64,000 nt of DNA from Mesorhizobium sp. WSM2240 (GTDB lineage Bacteria; Pseudomonadota; Alphaproteobacteria; Rhizobiales; Rhizobiaceae). The notes under the pieces are model-generated. The model was not told the DNA's origin, searched no databases, and saw nothing but the letters and a program-made list of their open reading frames with translations. The stretch lies in assembly GCF_040438645.1 (NCBI RefSeq), contig NZ_CP159256.1, positions 62,001-126,000 on the forward strand, written 5' to 3'. The stretch's first letter is position 1; the number at the start of each line of letters is the position of its first letter. Both the position numbers and the translations under genes were made by a program. This document shows positions 8,814-18,135 of this stretch, piece after piece.

Positions 8814-9713
8814 TCACAAATGCTTCCGGTGTACCTTGATGATCGTGTCCCGGACATGGGTGACGTTGGCGGCCTGCTCACCCGCGCGCGTGGCTACCTC
8901 GATCTCGGCGAAATAGGCTTCATCGGCAAGGGGAAGCCGGCGCAGCCTGCCCTGTTGTTCGAAGATGCCCGCAAAATGTGTCGGCAAGACCCCGAGGTAG
9001 GCGCCTGACAGGACCATCAAGAGCTGCGCTTCGATATCGAAGGCTACGCGGTTTGCGGCCGAGTTGTCGAAGCGGTGGCGCTGGATGCCATACCAATAGC
9101 CTCTGTGGACCCATGGATGGCGGTCGCATTCCGCACTTGTGATCTCTTCTTCCTTTCGCTGAAACAAGGGATGCGACGATCCGCAAAATACCGCGTGCTC
9201 TTCACGGTAGATGATGTGGTATCTCACGCTCGCGACCTTGATGTCGGAACCGCCTATTCCAATGTCTATGTCGTTTTCCGCCACCGCCTTGGTTATGTCA
9301 TTCGGCCGCATGATCTTGAGATTCAACTCGATCTCCGGTGCGGTTTCGGAAAGCTCGGCAATCGCGTCGGAAATCCGGAAACTGGGGTCGGTCGCCATGC
9401 AGTCGACAATGCCGATGCCCACCTTTCCCGCCAAGGCGCTTCTGAGGCGCAAGAGGCGGGCCGAGTTGGCGTCCAGCATCCCGCTGATTTCCGTGCTGAT
9501 TTCGTAGACCCGGCGCCCCTCGTCGGTGAGCGTAAACCCGCGACGCCCCCGCTCGCAGAGCTTCACGCCAAGCCGTTGTTCAAGCGCGGTCAGATGGTTG
9601 GAGATTGTAGGCTGGCTAAGCGACAATTCCATCTGCGCTGCAGATATGCCGCCATTGCGGACCACGCTTTCAAAGACACGAAACAGGTGGAGATCGGACC
9701 CCGATATCTTCAT
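8814..9713 (-). CDS. LysR-family transcriptional regulator
   Basis: ATG 9713 (MKISGSDLHLFRVFESV) gives a standard 299-residue LysR protein; the frame runs open to 9914 but the extra residues are unlike LysR N-termini. The helix-turn-helix is AAQMELSLSQPTISNHLTAL, and an effector-binding domain follows from about residue 90. It sits upstream of, and in the same direction as, the kinase-aminotransferase fusion and the polyamine-type binding protein, so it is the likely regulator of that pair. It is divergent from the GntR gene at 10101 across a spacer of about 390 bp. Confidence 0.9.
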   Translation of the reverse strand: MKISGSDLHLFRVFESVVRNGGISAAQMELSLSQPTISNHLTALEQRLGVKLCERGRRGFTLTDEGRRVYEISTEISGMLDANSARLLRLRSALAGKVGIGIVDCMATDPSFRISDAIAELSETAPEIELNLKIMRPNDITKAVAENDIDIGIGGSDIKVASVRYHIIYREEHAVFCGSSHPLFQRKEEEITSAECDRHPWVHRGYWYGIQRHRFDNSAANRVAFDIEAQLLMVLSGAYLGVLPTHFAGIFEQQGRLRRLPLADEAYFAEIEVATRAGEQAANVTHVRDTIIKVHRKHL

Positions 9714-10068
9714 GATTGCAGATTGCATCAAATGTACTGGATGGCAAATTCGCAGAGTCGCGCGCGGTAGCCGACTTTCGACGCGGGCCGTCATTCCACG
9801 GGGACACCTCGAGGGCAAACATTCCGGCTGACAGTGTCCATCCTTGCAGCTGCTAGCAGCGACAAACACCTTCCGCGCTTCCATCAAGGACCACCCCAGT
9901 TGCGGTGAGACCACTGCTGCCCCGTCGACCGTCCCATCCGGATAATTTGCAAACTTCGCGAGGCTCGGAGCCGCCGCGACTCCACCCTGTGTCGATATCG
10001 AGGGAGACGAGTCGCCAAGACCGACGCCGCCAACGAGCGGGTATTGACGCTAGGTCCGGCTTAGACAA
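9714..10068. other. Divergent intergenic region between lysR and gntR
   Basis: About 355 bp that must hold the promoters of both the LysR gene (leftward) and the GntR operon (rightward). I see no further gene. The only strong structure is the dyad immediately to the right at 10069-10093. Confidence 0.5.
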
Positions 10069-10093
10069 GTATACGTGGATACAGAAATCCACG
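10069..10093. promoter_or_regulatory. Candidate GntR operator overlapping the translation start region
   Basis: A perfect 7-bp inverted repeat (CGTGGAT at 10074-10080, 6-bp spacer, ATCCACG at 10087-10093) ends 7 bp before the GntR start codon. It overlaps GTATAC at 10069-10074, a core often seen in FCD-type GntR operators. The position fits autorepression. The same repeat would also fold in mRNA next to the ribosome-binding site, where no clear Shine-Dalgarno is visible. Confidence 0.5.
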
Positions 10094-10100
10094 AGGCATC

Positions 10101-10772
10101 ATGCCAGCCGCCTTTTCCACAGAGCCACGCACTGCCGCCACCGCGGAGGAAGAGGCGTACAGGCACGTTCAGCGGGCCCTGCGCCTCGGTCGCTACAAGC
10201 CGGGCGACCGTCTCATTCCCGAGGAGATCGCGGCCGAGATCGGCATGAGCCGGATGCCGGTGCGGGAGGCCTTTCGCCGGCTTGCTTCCGACGGGTTGGT
10301 GATTCTGCGACCCAATCGGGGATGTGTCGTCGCCGGCCTGACCGTCGATGAACTTTATGAGATTTTCGAGATACGTTCCGTTCTGGAAGGACTGGCGGTT
10401 AGGCTGGCGATGCCACGGATCGACGAGGAGGAACTCGAAGATCTTGAGCGCCTGCTCGATCGCATGGAGCGCGCGGGCCAGAGCGGCAGCAGCGACTGGG
10501 TCGTTCGCCATCAGGAATTCCATGGCCGGATATGTGCGCTTAGCCAGAGGCCCAAGCTCATCCACCAGATTTCTGCGCTTCACGCTGTAATCGAGCCCTA
10601 CATGCGCATCTGGTTCGACTACATTAAAAAGCCGCTCTCCGCGCGGGAAGAGCATGCGGCGGTGATCGCGGCATTGCGATCGGGCGACGCAGGCCACGCG
10701 GAACAGGTCGTGCAGGACCATATCCTCGGCACGGCGCCGACGCTTGCCGAGTTCGTGACTCCGAGCCGGTGA
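10101..10772 (+). CDS. GntR-family regulator, FCD (FadR-type) subfamily
   Basis: A 223-residue protein with an N-terminal winged helix (GRYKPGDRLIPEEIAAEIGM, then MPVREAFRRLASDG) and a C-terminal all-helical FCD domain. Its metal or ligand-binding histidines include those in VVRHQEFHGRI and in AREEHAAVIAAL. It heads a rightward run of genes for an amino-acid-type ABC importer and gamma-glutamyltransferase, and is the likely ligand-responsive repressor of that run. A dyad at 10069-10093 directly before its start codon is the candidate operator. Confidence 0.92.
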   Translation: MPAAFSTEPRTAATAEEEAYRHVQRALRLGRYKPGDRLIPEEIAAEIGMSRMPVREAFRRLASDGLVILRPNRGCVVAGLTVDELYEIFEIRSVLEGLAVRLAMPRIDEEELEDLERLLDRMERAGQSGSSDWVVRHQEFHGRICALSQRPKLIHQISALHAVIEPYMRIWFDYIKKPLSAREEHAAVIAALRSGDAGHAEQVVQDHILGTAPTLAEFVTPSR

Positions 10773-10876
10773 ACCAACCTCGGCCGGACAAGAATGGCCC
10801 TCGAACCGGCGACGAGACCGGGCCAGGGTCGCTAGAACGCCAGATCAGACAGATCGGCCCATGAAAGGGGAAGCAC

Positions 10877-11728
10877 ATGAAAATTCGTCGTTTGGCCGCG
10901 ATAGCGACCGCATTCGGCATGCTAGGCTTCATGCACGCCGCACTGGCTCAGGAGGCGCCCAAGGCGATAACCATCGCGAGCGAGGGCGCCTACGCTCCCT
11001 GGAACTTCACCACCGCCGACGGCAAGCTGGACGGTTTCGAGATCGAACTCGCCAACGATCTGTGCACCCGGATGAAGATCGAGTGCACCTTCGTCGCCCA
11101 GGACTGGGACGGGCTCATCCCGTCGCTGAAGGTCGGCAAGTTCGACGTGATCATGGCCGGCATGTTCATAACGCCGAAGCGGCTCGAGATCATCGACTTC
11201 ACGCAGCCCTATGCGGTCGATCCAGGCGCGTTCGTCGTGGCGAAGGACAGCGAGCTCGGCAAGCTCGGCCGGCTGGCCGAGAAATACAACCTGAACGACG
11301 AGGAGGCGTCCGCCGCGGCGATCGAGAAGCTGAAGCCGCTCCTCAAGGGCAAGGTGGTCGGCGTCCAGGCGGCGACGCAAATGCTCGAGTTCCTGAAGAA
11401 ATACTTTGCCGATACCATCGAAATCCGTGAGTACAAGACGACCGAGCAGCACGACCTCGACCTGGCGGCTGGCCGCATCGATGCGCTGTTCGCACAGCAG
11501 ACAGCGCTCGCCGCGACGCTCGCAAAGCCTGAGTTCGCCGATTTCACAATCGCCGGGCCGGGCTTCGTAGGCGGTCTGTTCGGCCTCGGAACCGGTGCGG
11601 GATTGCGCAAGGAAGATGTCAAGCTGAAGGAGATGCTGAACGCAGCGATCGACGGCGCAATCGCCGACGGCACCATCAAGCGCCTCTCGGAAAAATGGCT
11701 GAAGGCGGATGTGACGCCGGTCAAGTAG
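10877..11728 (+). CDS. Polar amino-acid ABC transporter substrate-binding protein (family 3)
   Basis: A 283-residue precursor with a Sec signal peptide (MKIRRLAAIATAFGMLGF, cleavage near ALAQ). Family 3 binding-protein features follow: ASEGAYAPWNFTTADGKLDG, the FDVIMAGMFITPKR segment and the GTIKRLSEKW tail. It binds an amino acid or opine-like compound in the periplasm and passes it to the two permeases directly downstream. AAGGGGA lies upstream of ATG 10877. The gamma-glutamyltransferase two genes further on suggests a gamma-glutamyl compound as substrate, which is inference. Confidence 0.92.
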   Translation: MKIRRLAAIATAFGMLGFMHAALAQEAPKAITIASEGAYAPWNFTTADGKLDGFEIELANDLCTRMKIECTFVAQDWDGLIPSLKVGKFDVIMAGMFITPKRLEIIDFTQPYAVDPGAFVVAKDSELGKLGRLAEKYNLNDEEASAAAIEKLKPLLKGKVVGVQAATQMLEFLKKYFADTIEIREYKTTEQHDLDLAAGRIDALFAQQTALAATLAKPEFADFTIAGPGFVGGLFGLGTGAGLRKEDVKLKEMLNAAIDGAIADGTIKRLSEKWLKADVTPVK

Positions 11729-11804
11729 GCGCGGGCGCACGTGCCTGGCGAAACAGCGCGAGCCGTTACGCCAGTCAGCGCGCTGAAAGGCTTCGGTCGA
11801 CATA

Positions 11805-12515
11805 ATGGACATCACGCATATTCTCGCGCTGGCGCAGGGCGGCTGGGGAGGCGCCCTGCTTATCGCATCCGGCGTCACGCTTTCGTTGTCGGTCCTCGGC
11901 TTTCTCCTCGGCGCCGCCTTCGGCGCGCTGGCCGCCGGCGGCAGGCTCTCGTCGCGCAGCATCCCGTTTTGGCTCGCGAACGTCTACGGCACGGTGTTTC
12001 GTGGCGTCCCCGATCTCCTGACGATCTACCTGCTCTACTACGGCGGCAGCATCGCCCTGACGCAACTCGGCGAATTCTTCGGCTATGCCGGCTTCATCGG
12101 GCTGCCGACCTTCGCGACCGGCGTGCTGGCCCTGGGCATCATATCGGGCGCCTATCAGGGCGAGGTCTATCGCGGCGCCTACCAGGCCGTGGATCGCGGC
12201 CAGTTCGAAGCGTGCAAGGCGCTCGGCCTCACCCGTTTTCAATCGCTGCGTCTCGTCATCGTGCCGCAACTGATGCGCCACGCGCTGCCGGGGCTCGGAA
12301 ATGTCTGGCAGCTGGTACTCAAGGATTCCGCACTGATTTCCGTGATAGGCCTCGTCGAACTGATGCGACAAGCGCAGATCGGCGCCGGATCTACACGAGA
12401 GCCCTTCGTCTTCTACGTAGCGGCGGGCGCGCTCTATTTCGTGATTGCGGCCGTGACTGCATCGGTTTTCCGCTACAGCGAGGCCCGGGCGTGGCGGGGC
12501 ACGGTCCACGCGTGA
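11805..12515 (+). CDS. Amino-acid ABC transporter permease (HisQ-type)
   Basis: A 236-residue integral membrane protein with the HisMQ signature. RGVPDLLTIYLLYYGGS and the EAA loop (YRGAYQAVDRGQFEACKALG) couple it to an ATPase. It has about five membrane spans, three before the loop and two after. Its TGA overlaps the GTG start of the next permease (GTGA at 12512-12515), showing translational coupling. No ATP-binding subunit is encoded in this operon. Confidence 0.92.
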   Translation: MDITHILALAQGGWGGALLIASGVTLSLSVLGFLLGAAFGALAAGGRLSSRSIPFWLANVYGTVFRGVPDLLTIYLLYYGGSIALTQLGEFFGYAGFIGLPTFATGVLALGIISGAYQGEVYRGAYQAVDRGQFEACKALGLTRFQSLRLVIVPQLMRHALPGLGNVWQLVLKDSALISVIGLVELMRQAQIGAGSTREPFVFYVAAGALYFVIAAVTASVFRYSEARAWRGTVHA

Positions 12516-13204
12516 TCGACTTCGCCTTCTTTCTCGATATCATTCCAACCCTTCTGTTCGGCTTGCCGCTGACTTTGCAGCTTGCGGGCTCGTCGATCAG
12601 CATCGGCTTCGTCGCGGCCCTGCTGCTCGCACTGGCACAACAGGGAAACCACTGGATACTGGTATGGCCCATCCGGTCCTTCGTGGCGGTCTTTCGCGGC
12701 ACGCCCCTGCTTGTACAGATTTTCCTCATCTACTACGGCCTCGGCCAGTTCCGTCCATCGCTCCAGGCGATCGGGCTCTGGTGGCTGTTCCGCGAGCCCT
12801 ACTGGTGCGCCATCATCGCGCTCAGCCTCAATACCGCTGCCTATGGCAGCGAGATCCTGCGCGGGGCGATGCAAGGCGTGCCGCGTGGCCTCATCGAGGC
12901 AGCCTCCGCCTTCGGCATGTCCCGGCTCCTAACGTTGCGCCTCGTCGTTCTGCCTTTGGCGCTACGCCAAGCTATCCCGAGCTACAGCAACGAGATCATC
13001 CTCATGATCAAGGGCACGTCGCTGGCATCGATCATCACGCTGATGGAGGTCACTGGCATTGCGCAGGGGCTCATTTCGCAAACATATCGCGCCGTCGAGG
13101 TCTTTGTGGCCGCCGGCGCGATATATCTCACGCTCAATTTCACAATCATCACGGCACTGAACGCGCTGGAAACCTGGCTCACGCCCTACCGGGCGCGGGC
13201 CTGA
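12512..13204 (+). CDS. Amino-acid ABC transporter permease (HisM-type)
   Basis: Starts with GTG 12512 inside the stop codon of the preceding permease and encodes 230 residues. It has the second-permease signature FRGTPLLVQIFLIYYGLGQF and the EAA loop (LRGAMQGVPRGLIEAASAFG), followed by MIKGTSLASIITLMEVTG, typical of HisM/GlnP homologues. It completes the membrane part of the importer begun at 10877. The ATPase is missing and must come from elsewhere in the genome. Confidence 0.92.
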   Translation: MIDFAFFLDIIPTLLFGLPLTLQLAGSSISIGFVAALLLALAQQGNHWILVWPIRSFVAVFRGTPLLVQIFLIYYGLGQFRPSLQAIGLWWLFREPYWCAIIALSLNTAAYGSEILRGAMQGVPRGLIEAASAFGMSRLLTLRLVVLPLALRQAIPSYSNEIILMIKGTSLASIITLMEVTGIAQGLISQTYRAVEVFVAAGAIYLTLNFTIITALNALETWLTPYRARA

Positions 13205-13232
13205 GACATGCCTTGTGGCAACCACAAAGAGA

Positions 13233-14834
13233 ATGAATGAAATGCGCAACTTCGAGAAGCCGACGCGATCCGTTGCCGTGTCGCGCCATGCGATGGCAGC
13301 GACCTCGCACCCTTCGGCCACCCTCACGGCGCTGCAGATCATGGAGGCGGGTGGTAATGCCATGGATGCGGCCATTGCCGCCTGCGCGATGCAGTGCGTC
13401 GTCGAACCTGGTTCGACGGGAATCGGCGGCGACTGTTTTGCGCTCTATGCGCCCAATGGTTCCGACAAGGTCATCGCCTATAACGGGTCCGGCCGCACCC
13501 CGGCGGCCCTCACTGCCGACTGGTTCGATGAGCAAGGACTGGTGGAGGTGCCACGCCAGTCGCCCGCAGCGGTAACGATCCCCGGGGCGATCGAAGCGTG
13601 GACACGCCTCCACTCCGATCACGGCCGGCTCGCCTTTGCCGATGTGCTCGCGCCCGCGATCCGGTTTGCCGAGGAAGGTTACGCGATCGCCCCCCGCGTT
13701 CACCGCGACTGGTCTCTCGAACAAAGACTGCTCGCGGCCGACGCGACGGCTGCGCGGATCTTCCTCCCTGGCGGAAAGGCGCCAAAGATCGGCGAGGTTC
13801 ACCGTCAGCCGGAGTTGGCGGCAACACTGAAACGCATTGCTGCCGGGGGACGCGGCGCATTCTACGAGGGACCGGTCGCCGAGGACATGGTTTCTTATCT
13901 GAATTCGCTCGGCGGTCTCCACACGATGGAAGACTTCAGTGGGGCGCGCGGCGAGTACGTGACCCCAGTGGCCACCGATTTTCGCGGCTATGGGATCCAT
14001 GAATGTCCGCCGAACGGCCAGGGGATCATCGCTCTCCTGATCCTCAATATCCTGAGCCGCTTCGAAGCGAAAGGGGATCCGCAATCGCCCGACCGGCTGC
14101 ATGTCGAGATCGAAGCAACGCGCCTTGCCTATGCCGCCCGCGACGCCTGGATCGCCGATCCGGTCAAGGCGAATGTACCCGTGGATGAGTTGCTGTCGGA
14201 CGCGCTGGCCGACAAGCTTACGTCAATGATCGACCTGGGAAAGGCGCTGACCGACCTGCCGCCCTTCGAAATGCCGCTCCATCGCGACACCGTCTATATC
14301 TCGGTCGTCGACCGAAATCGAAACTCGGCAAGCTTCATCAACTCGATCTTCGATAGTTTCGGCGCCGGCCTCGTCTCGCCTCGCTCGGGCGTCATCCTGC
14401 ACAATCGCGCCCAGAGTTTTTCGCTCAAGCCCGGCCATCCGAATCTGATCGGACCGTCGAAGCGTCCGCTTCACACGATCATCCCCGGCATGGCGACCCG
14501 CAACGGCAGGGTGGAGATGCCATTCGGCGTGATGGGCGGCTACTATCAGGCGCTCGGCCATGCCCATCTGATCGCAAAGGTCCTCGACTACGGCATGGAC
14601 CTCCAGGAGGCGATCGACCTGCCGCGCGTGATGCCGACCTCCCGCGGGACCGAGGTCGAGGCGGAGCACACGTTGGACAGCTCGACCAAAGCCGAACTCG
14701 AACGGCGAGGCTTCACCTTCACTCCGGCGCAGGATCCGATCGGCGGCGCGCAAGCGATCCGCATCGACTGGGAGAACGACACCCTGACCGGTGCATCGGA
14801 ATCGAGAAAAGACGGCGTTGCGCTCGGAATCTAG
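13233..14834 (+). CDS. ggt: Gamma-glutamyltransferase / glutathione hydrolase-like Ntn hydrolase
   Basis: About 533 residues from ATG 13233; ATG 13242 is an alternative start with better spacing to AAGAGA, and GTG 13215 is less likely. GGT-family landmarks are ATSHPSATLTALQIMEAGGN, EPGSTGIGGDCFALY, the nucleophile region DTVYISVVDRN with Thr near residue 352, and PFGVMGGYYQALGH. These enzymes cleave themselves before the Thr and hydrolyse or transfer gamma-glutamyl groups. No signal peptide is visible, so it may act inside the cell after import. It follows the importer genes by 28 bp and probably belongs to their operon. Confidence 0.88.
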   Translation: MNEMRNFEKPTRSVAVSRHAMAATSHPSATLTALQIMEAGGNAMDAAIAACAMQCVVEPGSTGIGGDCFALYAPNGSDKVIAYNGSGRTPAALTADWFDEQGLVEVPRQSPAAVTIPGAIEAWTRLHSDHGRLAFADVLAPAIRFAEEGYAIAPRVHRDWSLEQRLLAADATAARIFLPGGKAPKIGEVHRQPELAATLKRIAAGGRGAFYEGPVAEDMVSYLNSLGGLHTMEDFSGARGEYVTPVATDFRGYGIHECPPNGQGIIALLILNILSRFEAKGDPQSPDRLHVEIEATRLAYAARDAWIADPVKANVPVDELLSDALADKLTSMIDLGKALTDLPPFEMPLHRDTVYISVVDRNRNSASFINSIFDSFGAGLVSPRSGVILHNRAQSFSLKPGHPNLIGPSKRPLHTIIPGMATRNGRVEMPFGVMGGYYQALGHAHLIAKVLDYGMDLQEAIDLPRVMPTSRGTEVEAEHTLDSSTKAELERRGFTFTPAQDPIGGAQAIRIDWENDTLTGASESRKDGVALGI

Positions 14835-14950
14835 AGCGATGTCCGATCAAATTGAATCGTTCTGCCGGAGACTTCGCAAACCCCGCCATCTGACGCAGGG
14901 GCTCGCCCAGCGACATTCATTTCCAATCAAGACGCGGAGTTCGGCCAACC

Positions 14951-15934
14951 ATGCTGCTGGGGACTATTGAGGCCGGGCTGAAGCGCGTCGGCCTGGATCG
15001 CTACCTGATCATCCTGATCCTAACGGTGGTCCTTGCCGCCTTTGTTCCTGCGCGAGGCGGATTTGCAAAGGGGCTTTCAGAGGTGACTTTCTGGGCGATA
15101 GCCCTGCTGTTCTTCCTGTATGGCGCCAGGCTTTCGCTGTCCGCCGCGCTTGCCGGCCTGACGAACTGGAAGCTTCAGGCAGGCTGCCTGGCCTGCACCT
15201 ATATCCTCTTCCCCGTGCTTGCCCTGGGTCTTTTCGGCCTCTCGCACGCCTGGTTCCCGGCAGCGATCGGCTTCGGCCTCATCTATCTCGGTTGCCTGCC
15301 GTCCACCGTGCAGAGTTCCATTGCATTTACGTCGGTTGCCGGCGGCAATGTTGCCGGCGCCCTGTGCGCGGCTTCGCTATCGAATTTGATAGGCGTGGTG
15401 CTCTGCCCGATTCTGCTCGCTATAGTGCTCCATACCAGCACGAGTGAGGGCGACCCGTTCGGCGCCGTCTGGAAGATCGCGCAGCAAATCCTTTTTCCGT
15501 TCTTGCTGGGGCAATTGTTGCGGCCGTTGCTGGCGGATGTCCTAAACCGGAACAAGCAGGCGACAATGATTGTCGATCGCGGCTCAATCCTGCTGATTGT
15601 CTATTCCGCCTTCTCCGCAGGGGTTGCCGCCGGGATATGGCAACGTCTTTCCTGGTCCGACATAACCTTTCTGGTCGTTCTTTGCGTTCTGCTGCTCGGT
15701 GTCGTGATGGCCGTCGTCTTCATCGTGAGCCGATTTGCAAGCATCCCGAGAGGTGATCGTCTGGCGCTTCTTTTTTGCGGTTCAACCAAGAGCCTTGCGA
15801 CCGGGCTGCCGATGGCCGGCATCTTGTTCGACGCAGCTCAAATCGCGCTCATCGTGCTGCCGCTGATGTTGTTTCACCTGATCCAGTTGTCGGTGCTGGC
15901 CGTCGTCTCCCAGCGCAGTGTGATCCGTTCTTAG
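14951..15934 (+). CDS. Bile acid:sodium symporter family (BASS/SBF-like) transporter
   Basis: A 327-residue, very hydrophobic protein with about ten predicted membrane spans. Internal segments LGCLPSTVQSSIAFTSVAGGNVAGALCAAS and FCGSTKSLATGLPMAGILF (both shortened here to the visible motif) match the crossover regions of the SBF-like fold. It resembles the prokaryotic branch that exports or imports organic anions with sodium or protons. It lies 116 bp after ggt on the same strand and may be part of the same transcript. The substrate is unknown. Confidence 0.85.
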   Translation: MLLGTIEAGLKRVGLDRYLIILILTVVLAAFVPARGGFAKGLSEVTFWAIALLFFLYGARLSLSAALAGLTNWKLQAGCLACTYILFPVLALGLFGLSHAWFPAAIGFGLIYLGCLPSTVQSSIAFTSVAGGNVAGALCAASLSNLIGVVLCPILLAIVLHTSTSEGDPFGAVWKIAQQILFPFLLGQLLRPLLADVLNRNKQATMIVDRGSILLIVYSAFSAGVAAGIWQRLSWSDITFLVVLCVLLLGVVMAVVFIVSRFASIPRGDRLALLFCGSTKSLATGLPMAGILFDAAQIALIVLPLMLFHLIQLSVLAVVSQRSVIRS

Positions 15935-16297
15935 GCAAATTGGCGGGCGTCGCCACTGGTCGGTGGATGACAAGGCGCGGAGTATCGCCGAGACGCTGGA
16001 ACCGAACCCAATCATTTCCGAAGTTGGCACGAACGGCTACTCAGGGCTTTGTCACGACTATGTCCACGCCGACGCCAACGTCGGCAAATTCAAGACTGCG
16101 GCTGAAAGCTGCCTGTCCGCTCGCGGCCCCGCTCAAGACGGAATCGATTTCCGCTTGCAGGTTTCCAGCGCCTTGTCGGGCACGTCCTCGATGGGGTGGA
16201 AAGCGGCCATTCCTTATTGCTCGGCTGTGGAATGCCAGCGCTCTACGCCAGCAGGCCATCGGCGGCGCCCAGACAAGACAGGCGGCTCAGTTATTCC
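15935..16297. other. Intergenic stretch, no recognised gene
   Basis: About 360 bp between two convergent genes. Short overlapping open frames on both strands carry no recognisable domain or ribosome-binding site. No terminator with a T-run is evident. Confidence 0.5.
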
Positions 16298-17626
16298 TCA
16301 CTCGGTCAGCGTGTTCTTATAGATCACGCCGTCCTTCATGATGATCTTGAAGTTGTTGGCAGGATCGGCCACCAGGTGGATCTTCTCCAGCGGATTGCCT
16401 TCGACGAGCAATAGGTCCGCGAGCGCGCCTTGCTCGACCACGCCGAGCTTGCCGGGATAGGGATTGCGTTTGCCGGACAGAGCCAGCAGTTCGGCATTGG
16501 TCCCGGTCGCCATGGCGAGCGCTTCGGCAGGCGTGTACCAACGGACAAGCGAGGCGAGAATTGCCCCCTGCTGCTTCGCCAGCGCGCGCGAGAACAGGAC
16601 ATCGGTTCCCCACGCCGTCTTGATCTTGTACTTCTTTGCCAGTTCGTAGGTCCTGCCGATGCCGGGCCACACCTCATCGGCCTTGGCGCGCTCGACCGAA
16701 CCCTCCCGGAGGCCTGTCCTCATCAATTCGGGAAGCGGCTGCAAGCTCAGCCAAACGTCCTTTTCGGCGATCAGCTTGGCGGTTTCCTCGTCCATGAGAA
16801 AGCCGTGTTCGATACACTTCACACCGGCCGCGATAGACTTCCGGATCGCATCCGAGGTGAAGGCGTGCGCGGCGACGTAGGTGCCCCAATTCTCGGCAAT
16901 TTCAACGGCCGCCCGCAGTTCGGGCGCGGTGAAAGTGGTGACGTCGAGCGGGCTGTGGGGCGACGACACTCCGCCGCCCGCCGTCAATTTAAGCAGCACG
17001 GCTCCCTGCATGAACTGCTCGCGGGCACGCAAACGCACCTCGTCGGGACTGTCCACGACGATGCTGCCGCCGTTCCTCTCCATGGGGGTGAACAAGCCGC
17101 CGACCCTCCGCGGCAAGTCGCTGAACTGGCGGAAATCCCCATGCCCGCTGGTCACCGTGATCATGGCGCCGGACGGATAGATGCGGGGTCCTGCGATGAT
17201 GCCCTGATCTATCGCGCGCTTGAGACCGAACGCCGGCCCGCCCACGTCGCGAATGGTGGTGAAGCCGCGCATCAGCGTATCCGTCGCCTCGTCGCCGGCC
17301 GCAAGATTGGCGAAGCCGACGTCGCCCATTGCCTCAGCCGGCCCGGTCGCAATCAGCATCGCGTGCCAATGCGCGTCGATCAGCCCCGGCATCAGCGTTC
17401 GCCCGTTGCCGGCGATGCGCTGCGCGCCTTCAGCCTCGATGGGACTTGTCGAGATCCGCGCGATCACATTGCCCTCGACGAGCACATTCGACGGAGCCGA
17501 AAGGGCGGCGCCCTTTCCGTCGAAGATGCGGACGTTTTCGAAAAGCACGTCATCAGCGGCCGCAGTGGCGCAAAGTCCGAGCACGAAAGCGCCCGCAAGC
17601 ATTTTTCGGCCGGGGCGAAGCATCAT
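16298..17626 (-). CDS. Secreted metal-dependent amidohydrolase (imidazolonepropionase/prolidase-like)
   Basis: The amidohydrolase fold is clear: DAHWH metal pair, KLTAGGG with the probable carboxylated lysine, AHAF and IEHGF metal histidines, and AWGTDVLF with the catalytic Asp. ATG 17626 (MMLRPGRKMLAGAFVLG) begins a Sec signal peptide ending near ATAAADD and gives 442 residues. The frame extends to 17746 and no strong Shine-Dalgarno distinguishes the starts. Related periplasmic enzymes hydrolyse dipeptides or N-acyl amino acids. It stands convergent to the symporter gene and may act on the same class of amino-acid conjugates, which is inference. Confidence 0.85.
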   Translation of the reverse strand: MMLRPGRKMLAGAFVLGLCATAAADDVLFENVRIFDGKGAALSAPSNVLVEGNVIARISTSPIEAEGAQRIAGNGRTLMPGLIDAHWHAMLIATGPAEAMGDVGFANLAAGDEATDTLMRGFTTIRDVGGPAFGLKRAIDQGIIAGPRIYPSGAMITVTSGHGDFRQFSDLPRRVGGLFTPMERNGGSIVVDSPDEVRLRAREQFMQGAVLLKLTAGGGVSSPHSPLDVTTFTAPELRAAVEIAENWGTYVAAHAFTSDAIRKSIAAGVKCIEHGFLMDEETAKLIAEKDVWLSLQPLPELMRTGLREGSVERAKADEVWPGIGRTYELAKKYKIKTAWGTDVLFSRALAKQQGAILASLVRWYTPAEALAMATGTNAELLALSGKRNPYPGKLGVVEQGALADLLLVEGNPLEKIHLVADPANNFKIIMKDGVIYKNTLTE

Positions 17627-18135
17627 GAAGGCCGTTCGGGCAGGAGTGAAAACGGCTGCGGCGCAGGACACGGCCACCACCTTGATCATCTCCCGCAGTT
17701 CGAAAAATTTGGGATACACGGCGCTTCTCCGGCTTCGGGAGGTCACGGCACAAGATAAAGTTGTAGCTCATACGGCATCGGCGTCAAGAAGCGTTCCAGA
17801 CTGGTCTCTTTCGCAGTGAAGGGACGTATCGAACGTCAGGCCGATCGCGATGATACCAGGGCTAGCAGTGCAAGGTTTGCTTTAGGAAGCGAGCAGACGA
17901 TTCTGACGAAGCGACGCCTGCGGGTCTTGAGTGTAAAAATTCGGCCGAGGGACTTCCGCTTTGAGGTCGGTTGCGGACATCTGAGCGGTCGAATCTCTGA
18001 ACGGCTCAACTTGGGGGGACGGAAACTACCCGCTACGCGCCCGAAAGTCGGCCGTAGAGAATGCCTTCGTCACTACGCGAAAGCAGACATCGCCAACGAC
18101 TAAGCTGTAGCGAGGTCGCGCCCAGGTCCGGACGC
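17627..18135. other. Intergenic stretch, no recognised gene
   Basis: About 510 bp upstream of the amidohydrolase, probably including its promoter. No supported gene, tRNA or repeat was seen. Confidence 0.45.

Noticed and set aside
10922..11962. 346-codon minus-strand frame
   Set aside because: It is antisense to the family 3 binding protein, which has a signal peptide and motifs.
13179..14102. 307-codon minus-strand frame
   Set aside because: It is antisense to ggt and has no domain.
16430..17758. 442-codon plus-strand frame
   Set aside because: It is antisense to the amidohydrolase, whose metal motifs are complete.
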